Source: an uncultured Collinsella sp.
GTDB taxonomy: Bacteria > Actinomycetota > Coriobacteriia > Coriobacteriales > Coriobacteriaceae
Assembly (NCBI GenBank): GCA_959019945.1
Contig: CAUEQD010000005.1
Span: 1 to 64,000 of the forward strand
Reading direction: 5' to 3'
Length of the DNA stretch: 64,000 nt
Positions 1 to 5,755 of this stretch are shown here, piece by piece (the stretch's first letter is position 1; every line of letters starts with the position of its first letter). Under the pieces are notes generated by a model, which worked only from the letters and a program-made list of their open reading frames with translations, made no database searches and was not told where the DNA came from. Both the position numbers and the translations under genes were made by a program.

Positions 1-290
1 GCGACACTGAAGTAAGTGTCCATCCTCGCAGTATCCGGTTCTCAAGGTGCACGCTTTGCGGCTGGTCCGGTCCGACCGGGCCGCGCGGCAAGGAGATATA
101 TTGCCAGACCGCGAAGCCCTGTGGGACGTCAATTCCACTCTTCACAAGTCCTACACAACATATTGCTTTCTATAGGTAATAGAAAGACTGGTGTGGATCT
201 TCCGCACGTATCAGATGATGACCCTTTGGTTCAGGAATATATAGAGATCGGTCACCTGTAAGTGTTTATCTACCCGCGCTTTTAGCAATG
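1..290 (-). promoter_or_regulatory. Probable rRNA-operon leader or spacer (no gene)
   Basis: This stretch downstream of the rplT terminator holds no convincing gene. Read on the minus strand, positions 35-60 contain the motif CACCTTGAGAACCGGATAC, which resembles the CTTGAGAACT-type element found in leaders and spacers of actinobacterial rRNA operons. A small hairpin (GACACT/AGTGTC) lies at about 2-19. The inference is that 16S or 23S rRNA begins just left of the window and is transcribed leftward. An 81-codon open frame on the plus strand (GTG at 16) has no ribosome binding site and is not called. Confidence is low because no rRNA sequence itself is visible. Confidence 0.3.
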
Positions 291-308
291 TAGACCAGCG
301 CTTTCGAT

Positions 309-346
309 AAAAAAAGAGGGAGCGCCGCGCACAACGCGACACTCCC
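309..346 (-). terminator. Terminator of infC-rpmI-rplT
   Basis: On the minus strand a GC-rich hairpin (GGGAG...CTCCC with further pairing CGCG/CGCG inside) is followed by seven T residues, 20 bases after the rplT stop. This is a standard intrinsic terminator closing the ribosomal protein operon. Confidence 0.85.
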
Positions 347-367
347 CTAGCGATTCAAGAGAACCTA

Positions 368-727
368 TTAGGCCTCGAGAGCCTTCTTGGCGATGGTAGC
401 CAGCTCGTTGAAGGACTCGATGTCCTCGTAAGCCATCTGAGCCAGGACCTTGCGGTCGAGCTCGATGCCGGCAACCTTCAGGCCGTGCATGAACTGAGAG
501 TAAGAGATGTCGTTCAGACGAGCAGCAGCGTTGATACGAGTGATCCAGAGAGAACGGATCTCGCGCTTCTTGTTGCGGCGATCACGATACTGATACTGCA
601 GGGAGTGCTGGACCTGCTCTTTAGCATGCTTGTAAGTACGCGAAGCAGCACCGTAGTAACCCTTCGCACGGTGCATAACGGTACGGCGCTTCTTCTTGGC
701 GGCAACAGCGCGCTTAATACGTGCCAT
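368..727 (-). CDS. rplT: 50S ribosomal protein L20
   Basis: This 119-residue protein begins MARIKRAVAAKKKRR and contains the conserved YRDRRNKKREIRSLWI segment (about residues 47-62), both diagnostic of bL20. The length is usual for the family. L20 binds 23S rRNA and is needed early in large-subunit assembly; in many bacteria it represses its own operon by binding the mRNA leader. It is the last gene of the conserved infC-rpmI-rplT operon, 46 bases after rpmI, and is followed by a strong terminator. A GGAG-type site precedes the ATG. Nothing unusual is seen. Confidence 0.98.
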   Translation of the reverse strand: MARIKRAVAAKKKRRTVMHRAKGYYGAASRTYKHAKEQVQHSLQYQYRDRRNKKREIRSLWITRINAAARLNDISYSQFMHGLKVAGIELDRKVLAQMAYEDIESFNELATIAKKALEA

Positions 728-773
728 GTTCTATCAACTCCTAGACGGTAAAACGAAAAACGGGAACGCGAAC

Positions 774-965
774 TTAGGCGAGACGCGACTTGATGACCTT
801 GCGGTCGGCAGCGGCGATCTCGGTCTCCTGACGGAAGCCACGCTTACGCTTGGTGGACTTCTTGCTCAGGATGTGGCTCTTGAAAGCCTTGGCGCGCATA
901 AGCTTGCCGGTACCAGTCTTGCGGAAACGCTTCTTGGTGCCGCTGTGGGACTTCATCTTAGGCAT
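774..965 (-). CDS. rpmI: 50S ribosomal protein L35
   Basis: The protein is 63 residues and starts MPKMKSHSGTKKRFRKTGTGK, the classic bL35 N terminus, with the basic SHILSKKSTKRKRGFR segment in the middle. L35 is a small, very basic large-subunit protein. It sits between infC and rplT in the canonical order. An AAGGAG sequence lies just upstream of the ATG. The size and sequence are typical for the family. Confidence 0.98.
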   Translation of the reverse strand: MPKMKSHSGTKKRFRKTGTGKLMRAKAFKSHILSKKSTKRKRGFRQETEIAAADRKVIKSRLA

Positions 966-997
966 GAAATACTCCTTAATCGGTTACAGAACACTAG

Positions 998-1567
998 TTA
1001 CTTGGTATCGCTTGCCGCTTTATCCTCATCGAAGGCGCCCTTAATCGGGGCGAGCAGCATAAGCATGTTACGGCCTTCCATTTTAGGCTTGGACTCGACC
1101 GTAGCGTAAGGCTTGAGATCCTCGGCGAGACGCTCGAGAACGTTAAGGCCCTGCTCCGGGTGAGCCATCTCACGGCCGCGGAACATGATGGTGATCTTAA
1201 CGCGTGCGCCCTTCTTGAGGAAACGCAGAACGTGGCCCTTCTTGGTCTCGTAGTCGCCAACGTCGATCTTGGGTCGGAACTTCATTTCCTTGACCTCGAC
1301 CTTGGACTGGTTCTTACGAGCAGCCTTGGCCTTCATGGCCTGCTGGTACTTGAACTTACCGTAGTCCATGACCTTGCAGACCGGCGGCTCCGCGTTGGGA
1401 GCGATCTCGACCAGGTCCAGACCCTGATCGTCGGCGACGCGCTGGGCATCGCGGATGGCGAACAGGCCGAGCTGAGAACCATCGACGCCAATCAAACGGC
1501 ACGAAGATGCAGTAATCTCGTCGTTGATGCGGGTGTCATCAGACTTAGCTATTTTCCCTACCTCCAT
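998..1567 (-). CDS. infC: Translation initiation factor IF-3
   Basis: IF-3 binds the 30S subunit, keeps the subunits apart and checks the initiator codon-anticodon pair. The IF3_N signature (RINDEITASSCRLIGVDGSQLG) and the C-terminal KEMKFRPKIDVGDYETK and VKITIMFRGREMAHPEQG segments are clear. The extent given runs from the only upstream ATG, but that ATG overlaps the Shine-Dalgarno sequence itself (ATGGAGGTAGGG). Codon 6 of this frame, ATA at 1550-1552, lies eight bases after GGAGG and is followed by AKSDDTRINDE, the normal place for IF-3 to begin. The true start may therefore be AUA, giving 184 residues. Rare starts are known for infC and serve autoregulation, because IF-3 discriminates against them. 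First gene of the operon. Confidence 0.96.
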   Translation of the reverse strand: MEVGKIAKSDDTRINDEITASSCRLIGVDGSQLGLFAIRDAQRVADDQGLDLVEIAPNAEPPVCKVMDYGKFKYQQAMKAKAARKNQSKVEVKEMKFRPKIDVGDYETKKGHVLRFLKKGARVKITIMFRGREMAHPEQGLNVLERLAEDLKPYATVESKPKMEGRNMLMLLAPIKGAFDEDKAASDTK

Positions 1568-1773
1568 TCATAAAAAAATAACCCGGCGCTTCTCAGCAAC
1601 CAGGTCGTACACATAGACATCCTCGATTTGAGGAAGAGAATCTAATTTGTATGACCAGTCAGCTGCTCATTGGCGCCAAAAGGTGGGAACCCTCGGGTTC
1701 CTCTTTAGGGCATTGCGGGAACAACGCCTTGCGAATAATAACACGTACAGCGCGTTATCACATTACGTACACG
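1568..1773 (-). promoter_or_regulatory. infC leader region
   Basis: About 200 non-coding bases precede infC. They contain a GGAACCC/GGGTTCC inverted repeat at roughly 1687-1702, a GC-rich segment followed by seven T residues on the minus strand just before the infC Shine-Dalgarno site (1569-1590), and an ATAAC/GTTAT inverted repeat near 1738-1759. Ribosomal protein L20 autoregulatory leaders occur at this position in many bacteria, so an attenuator-type leader is plausible, but I cannot match a defined Rfam structure by eye. No coding sequence is supported here. Confidence 0.3.
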
Positions 1774-1794
1774 AAAAAGGGGCCTTGACCCCCT
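1774..1794 (-). terminator. Terminator-like hairpin after tRNA fragment
   Basis: On the minus strand GGGG...CCCC followed by TTTTT. It corresponds to the terminator found after the intact tRNA-Leu at 1957-1978 and seems to be its duplicated, slightly diverged copy. Confidence 0.55.
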
Positions 1795-2021
1795 TGAACG
1801 CTCGCTTGCATGTATGGTGCCCGAGGCGAGACTCGAAGGGCCTTCGCTTCGCGAAGCCCCGGGCTTCGGGCGCGTGGCGCCCTCGCCACGCTCCGCTACA
1901 GACAGGCCACAGGCCTGTTTGCTTAACGCTTCGCGCGCTCACGCGAGTTCGGCACGAAAAAGGGGGCCGCAACCCCCTTGAACGCTCACTTGCATGTATG
2001 GTGCCCGAGGCGAGACTCGAA
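1789..2021 (-). repeat. Direct repeat of tRNA-Leu 3' end plus flank, with palindromic insert
   Basis: Positions 1789-1837 and 1973-2021 are the same 49 bases with one difference (1804 versus 1988). The copy at 1973-2021 contains the last 21 bases of the intact tRNA-Leu plus its 3' flank; the copy at 1789-1837 is an orphan tRNA 3' fragment. The 135 bases between are built of short palindromes (for example GGGCTTCG/CGAAGCCC-type pairs at 1838-1880 and AGGCC/GGCCT pairs near 1903-1917). A duplicated tRNA 3' end is what integration at a tRNA gene leaves behind, but no integrase or cargo is present, so a local duplication or a remnant is equally possible. Confidence 0.75.
1957..1978 (-). terminator. 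Terminator of tRNA-Leu
   Basis: On the minus strand GGGGG, a short loop, CCCCC, then TTTTT, 22 bases after the tRNA 3' end. Confidence 0.7.
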
Positions 2022-2086
2022 CTCGCACGTTGTTGCCAACGGTGGATTTTGAGTCCACTGCGTCTGCCAATTCCGCCACTCGGGCA
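2001..2086 (-). tRNA. tRNA-Leu (anticodon CAA)
   Basis: An 86-base tRNA with a long variable arm, as expected for the leucine class. The acceptor stem TGCCCGA (2080-2086) pairs fully with TCGGGCA (2002-2008), with discriminator C at 2001. The anticodon stem GTGGA/TCCAC encloses the loop CTCAAAA, giving anticodon CAA, which reads UUG. The T arm contains GTTCGAGTCT. CCA is not encoded. The gene stands alone, with a terminator 22 bases downstream and an orphan copy of its 3' end 184 bases away. Confidence 0.93.
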
Positions 2087-2124
2087 CGCAATGCGTGAGT
2101 TAGTTTATCACAGCTTTCTACCGA

Positions 2125-3558
2125 TTAGTCCGAAAATGGAACTTCGAGCATTTCGATGAGTTCGACCGTGCGTAGCATCTCGCGCTGACGGCATCCGCGA
2201 CCGTCGACCGAAGCCTCACCCATCTGGTTATCGTAAGGGTCCTCGCGCATGCCGTCGAAAGAGGGCTCAAACTCTGCCTGGAATCGATTGTTGGCCACCA
2301 TACGCCATGGGTCGAGATTGCCAAAGTAGTGACGGCGGCGCCACTCCTCCCCCATCCTGTGAGCAGAAGATCCAAATGACACGTCGGCGTTGAGCCAACC
2401 GGTCTGCGGCGTATAGAACTCTGCCCAGTCGTGCGACCCCACCGAATCGGGCGCAACGTACAGGCCGCTCTGCCAACGGGCAGGCACGCCCGCGATACGG
2501 CACATGGTGATAAACGTGAGCGCCATAACGCCGCAATCGCCGCGGAGCGAATGCGCGCAGTCATCGGCAATAGATCCCAAAAGCAAGTACGGCGGCTGAT
2601 AGCGATAGTCGATATGCTGCGTCAGATAATCATAGATAGCACGAGCGCGATCGAGCGGATCCTCGAGTCCGTCAACAACACCGGCCGTCAGCTGCTGCAG
2701 ATACGGCGTGAATGCAATGTGCGGACGGTCCTCGGAAATATCCTCGGGCAGAGGCGCGTCCATACGCGGATGAACCGGAAGTGTGCCACCGTAGACATCA
2801 CAATAAGCAGCATCGATGTGATAACGATAAGTCACCGAGAATGAGCGCTCACTCGAAGAAGACCACGAGGCGGTACGCGCCGAAGCGTTCGCGGGAGCAA
2901 CAGCACCCTCCGGCGTCATGTCGAGAATCTCGACCTGAGACTGTTGGCGGCAGGTGGCGGCTACGGGAAGCCAAGCGCGAACGGTCTCCCCCTCTAGAGC
3001 GCCGGGGACAGACAAGGACGCCTTAAGCGTAATAACGCGAGTCAATCCGTTTTGTGACTCCATCTCCTTGAGCATCTCGTTGCGCAGTGCAATTCCGTCC
3101 GTAGGATCGGACCGCATGCCGGGGACCTCTTTGGGATACACTCGAAGCGAATTGAGAAAGTTGTCGAGAACGAACAGCTCGCCATCGATAAAGCGCCAGT
3201 CAATACGCTTACGGTCAATCAGATCGTCAAACTGCTCCTCGGTAAACTCAGGCCACTCCTCGCGAATCATCGCAATAGCTCGATCGCGCGACACCGAAAA
3301 ATGAAGCGGCGTCTCAAGCATGCGATACCGCTCGGCACGAACACAAGCAGCCAGCGAAGGCTCGGGGTTCTGCTCCAAAAGGCGATCGCAGGCAGCAACA
3401 GCCTGCGTCAAATACCCGGCATCCTTAAGACGAAGAATCTCGGGCGGCAGTCCAACATCGAGATGACGAAAGTCATCACAACAAACATCAACAGAGCAAC
3501 CAACTGGACCCTCGTCAATAACCTTCCCATCCGAAGGCAGTACGTTAATAACAGCCAT
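2125..3558 (-). CDS. Transglutaminase-like (cysteine protease fold) protein
   Basis: The product is 477 residues. Its C-terminal half carries the transglutaminase-core triad: Cys in RGDCGVMALTF, His in GSHDWAEFY and Asp in LNADVSFG, in that order and at normal spacing. Such bacterial domains act as peptidases or amide transferases rather than classical crosslinkers. The N-terminal ~150 residues include a helical, TPR-like segment (LPPEILRLKDAGYLTQAVAACDRLLEQNPEP). I see no signal peptide, so it is probably cytoplasmic. The ATG at 3558 (MAVINVLPSDG) is preferred because GGAG lies seven bases upstream; an in-frame GTG at 3576 has no site. It is transcribed alone. The substrate is unknown. Confidence 0.8.
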   Translation of the reverse strand: MAVINVLPSDGKVIDEGPVGCSVDVCCDDFRHLDVGLPPEILRLKDAGYLTQAVAACDRLLEQNPEPSLAACVRAERYRMLETPLHFSVSRDRAIAMIREEWPEFTEEQFDDLIDRKRIDWRFIDGELFVLDNFLNSLRVYPKEVPGMRSDPTDGIALRNEMLKEMESQNGLTRVITLKASLSVPGALEGETVRAWLPVAATCRQQSQVEILDMTPEGAVAPANASARTASWSSSSERSFSVTYRYHIDAAYCDVYGGTLPVHPRMDAPLPEDISEDRPHIAFTPYLQQLTAGVVDGLEDPLDRARAIYDYLTQHIDYRYQPPYLLLGSIADDCAHSLRGDCGVMALTFITMCRIAGVPARWQSGLYVAPDSVGSHDWAEFYTPQTGWLNADVSFGSSAHRMGEEWRRRHYFGNLDPWRMVANNRFQAEFEPSFDGMREDPYDNQMGEASVDGRGCRQREMLRTVELIEMLEVPFSD

Positions 3559-3681
3559 ACCAAAACTCCAAGTCACTAGAATGCTTGAAGCCCATTGTAG
3601 CGAGATAAAAAGAAAGCCCCAACAAGGGAGCCATCAACACCGCTGAACGGTAACCACGGTAACCATATAACTAAAATCAGA

Positions 3682-3901
3682 CCAGTAACCCTGTAGCAAG
3701 TTAACAAAGGAGGCCCCGTTTCCCCGGAGCTGATTCCGTCGCGCGACTTCTGGCGAAGCCAGTAGCCATCTTAATTCAGCCCAGTAACCCTGTAGCGAGT
3801 TAACGAAGGAGGCCCCGTTTCCCCGGAGCTGATTCCGTCGCGCGACTTCTGGCGAAGCCAGGTGAGCGCGAGGGAAACAGCGTAGGGGAAACGGGGCCTC
3901 C
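3682..3901. repeat. 81-bp direct repeat with 17-bp inverted repeat downstream of fba
   Basis: Positions 3682-3762 and 3781-3861 are near-identical 81-base copies (three or so differences), 99 bases apart. Each contains GGAGGCCCCGTTTCCCC (3709-3725 and 3808-3824) and a short TGGCGAAGCCA hairpin. A perfect reverse complement of the 17-mer lies at 3885-3901, 22 bases after the fba stop. Either repeat copy can pair with this arm, forming a long stem with a nested hairpin; it may serve as the fba transcript end, though no strong T run follows. The 346 bases between 3577 and 3922 hold no gene. Confidence 0.85.
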
Positions 3902-3922
3902 GGCGGGAAGTTAAACCGCTAC

Positions 3923-4789
3923 TTACGCCTTGTTGACGGAGCCAAACTCCTCCATGAGCTCCTTGGTGCGGGCAACGATGTTGTCGCGACCAGGCTTGAG
4001 GAGCTTGCGGGGGTCAAAGCCCTTGCCCTGCTGATCCTTGCCAGCCTCGATATACTCGCGAACGCCCTTGGCGAAGACGAGCTGCAGATCGGTGTTGACG
4101 TTGATCTTGGAGATACCCAGGGAGATGGCCTTCTTGATCTGATCCTCGGGGATGCCGGTACCACCGTGCAGAACGAGGGGCAGGTCGCCGGTCTGAGCCT
4201 TGATCTCGCCCAGACGCTCGAAGGAAAGGCCAGCCCAGTCGGCGGGATACACGCCGTGGATGTTGCCGATACCGCAGGCGAGGAAGTCGACGCCCAGGTC
4301 AGCAATCTGCTTGCACTCAGCGGGGTCAGCGAGCTCGCCGTTGGAGGTCACGCCGTCCTCGGTGCCGCCGATGCCGCCGACCTCGGCCTCGATGGACATG
4401 CCCTTGGAGTGGGCAAGCTCAACGAGCTCCTTGGTGCGGTCGAGGTTAAGCTGGAAGGTCTCCTCGTGAGAGCCGTCATACATGATGGACGTGAAGCCGG
4501 CCTCGATGCACTTGAAGCAGTCCTCGTAAGAACCGTGATCGAGGTGAAGGGCGACGGGGACGGTAACGCCCGTGGCCTCGACGGCAGCCTTGACCATGTC
4601 GGCGCAGACCTTGAAACCGCCCATCCACTTAGCGGCACCAGCGGTGCACTGAAGGATCAGCGGAGACTTGGCCTCCTCGGCGGCCTGGAGAATAGCCAGG
4701 GTCCACTCGAGGTTGTTGGTGTTGAAGGCACCGAGAGCGTACTTGCCGGCCTCGGCCTTCTTGAGCATGTCTGCTGCGTTGACGAGCAT
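3923..4789 (-). CDS. fba: Class II fructose-1,6-bisphosphate aldolase
   Basis: This zinc-dependent enzyme splits fructose-1,6-bisphosphate into dihydroxyacetone phosphate and glyceraldehyde-3-phosphate in glycolysis. The 288-residue sequence begins MLVNAADMLKKAEAGKYALGAFN and shows the family blocks VPVALHLDHGSYEDC (zinc ligand and catalytic Asp), SIMYDGSHEE, EAEVGGIGGTEDG, GNIHGVYP and LPLVLHGGTGIPEDQ. The start at 4789 has GGAGG eight bases upstream; the open frame continues further upstream but that part is not conserved-looking and is non-coding. Tagatose-bisphosphate aldolase is the main alternative, yet the glycolytic enzyme is more likely for a single monocistronic gene with its own promoter. 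Confidence 0.95.
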   Translation of the reverse strand: MLVNAADMLKKAEAGKYALGAFNTNNLEWTLAILQAAEEAKSPLILQCTAGAAKWMGGFKVCADMVKAAVEATGVTVPVALHLDHGSYEDCFKCIEAGFTSIMYDGSHEETFQLNLDRTKELVELAHSKGMSIEAEVGGIGGTEDGVTSNGELADPAECKQIADLGVDFLACGIGNIHGVYPADWAGLSFERLGEIKAQTGDLPLVLHGGTGIPEDQIKKAISLGISKINVNTDLQLVFAKGVREYIEAGKDQQGKGFDPRKLLKPGRDNIVARTKELMEEFGSVNKA

Positions 4790-4804
4790 AAAAGAAACCT
4801 CCTG

Positions 4805-4860
4805 TAAGGTTGCTCCGATAACGCCTGAGATTTTACCACGACATACCCGAGCATAAACGT
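4805..4860 (-). promoter_or_regulatory. Predicted fba promoter
   Basis: On the minus strand TAAAAT (4830-4835) forms a good -10 box about 40 bases before the fba ATG, with TTTATG roughly 16 bases upstream as a weak -35. The assignment is by eye only. Confidence 0.35.
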
Positions 4861-4983
4861 TCGTTTGTTCACGAATACCATCCGATTGGACAAATTTTGA
4901 CCGTTTGCCCCACAGAATCGACCCACTGGGGAAAATAGCTTGACGATTGAGCGGTCTTCGTGGTTCGAAAGACGGCTTCGAGC

Positions 4984-5667
4984 CTACATCTGCATAAACG
5001 GGTTCTGCATAAGTTCGCGCGCCATCGTGGTCGAATCGCCATGGCCCGTCAAGCAAACGGTATCGGGCGGAAGCGTCTTGGCAAGTTTGGAGAGCGAGCG
5101 CATAATCGCCGCCTCGTCACCGCCGGAAAGATCGGTACGACCGTGACTGCCCGGGAAAAGCGTGTCGCCCACAAAGGCGATGTTCCCCTGCTCGGTCGCG
5201 GCGAACAGGACGATGCCGCCCGGCGTATGCCCCGGCGTCTCGATCACCTGCAGACAGACGTCGCCCACCTCGATTGTATCGCCCTCGGCAAGCAAACGCG
5301 TCGGCTCACCCGGATCGGGCGTCTCGATACCCCACATGGCGCGCTGCTCCTCGATATTTGCGCGAGGTACCGTCACGTCCTTAGCGCACAACTCATATAG
5401 TGCGCTGTCGCCAACAACAGCTCGAACCCCGGCAACCCCGCCAACATGGTCGGCATGACCGTGCGTGCAGACAGAGCCAAGTACGCGCACCTCGGGATGC
5501 GCGGTGCGGATATGCTCCACAAGACGCTCGCCCTCCCACGCCGGATCGACGATTAAGCACTCGTCATTCGAAATCACGACGTAGCTGTTGGTCTGAATCG
5601 GGCCGTTGACGAGCGCCTCAATCGAAGCCGCGCCTCGGGGTGTCTGGTCCAAAGTCATATCGTCCAT
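4984..5667 (-). CDS. MBL-fold (glyoxalase II-like) metallohydrolase
   Basis: The 227-residue protein has the metallo-beta-lactamase metal-binding series: HGHADH (about residue 70), GHTPGG, GDTLF and a C-terminal GHG. This layout matches the short, single-domain hydroxyacylglutathione-hydrolase-like group, whose members hydrolyse thioesters; true glyoxalase II is longer, so the substrate is uncertain. Two ATGs are possible: 5673 is only two bases after AGGAGG, whereas 5667 is eight bases after it and is preferred. A hairpin with a T-rich tail separates it from relA upstream, so it may be transcribed alone or by read-through. Confidence 0.85.
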   Translation of the reverse strand: MDDMTLDQTPRGAASIEALVNGPIQTNSYVVISNDECLIVDPAWEGERLVEHIRTAHPEVRVLGSVCTHGHADHVGGVAGVRAVVGDSALYELCAKDVTVPRANIEEQRAMWGIETPDPGEPTRLLAEGDTIEVGDVCLQVIETPGHTPGGIVLFAATEQGNIAFVGDTLFPGSHGRTDLSGGDEAAIMRSLSKLAKTLPPDTVCLTGHGDSTTMARELMQNPFMQM

Positions 5668-5689
5668 GCGCATACCCTCCTTCTAAAAT

Positions 5690-5721
5690 ACGTTCGAGGC
5701 ACCAAACGATGCCTCGAACGT
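5690..5721 (-). terminator. Terminator between relA and MBL hydrolase
   Basis: A perfect 12-bp stem (ACGTTCGAGGCA with its complement) and 8-base loop, followed by ATTTTA on the minus strand, lies 35 bases after the relA stop and only 23 bases before the MBL hydrolase start. It probably ends most relA transcripts. Confidence 0.7.
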
Positions 5722-5755
5722 AACCAATATCTATGATGCTGAGAGGCTCTCGCGC

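Noticed and set aside
16..261. 81-codon frame at the left edge
   Set aside because: GTG start without a binding site, lying in what looks like an rRNA leader; composition is not protein-like.
1647..2159. 170-codon frame across the tRNA-Leu
   Set aside because: It reads through the tRNA and its palindromic duplicate and cannot be a gene.
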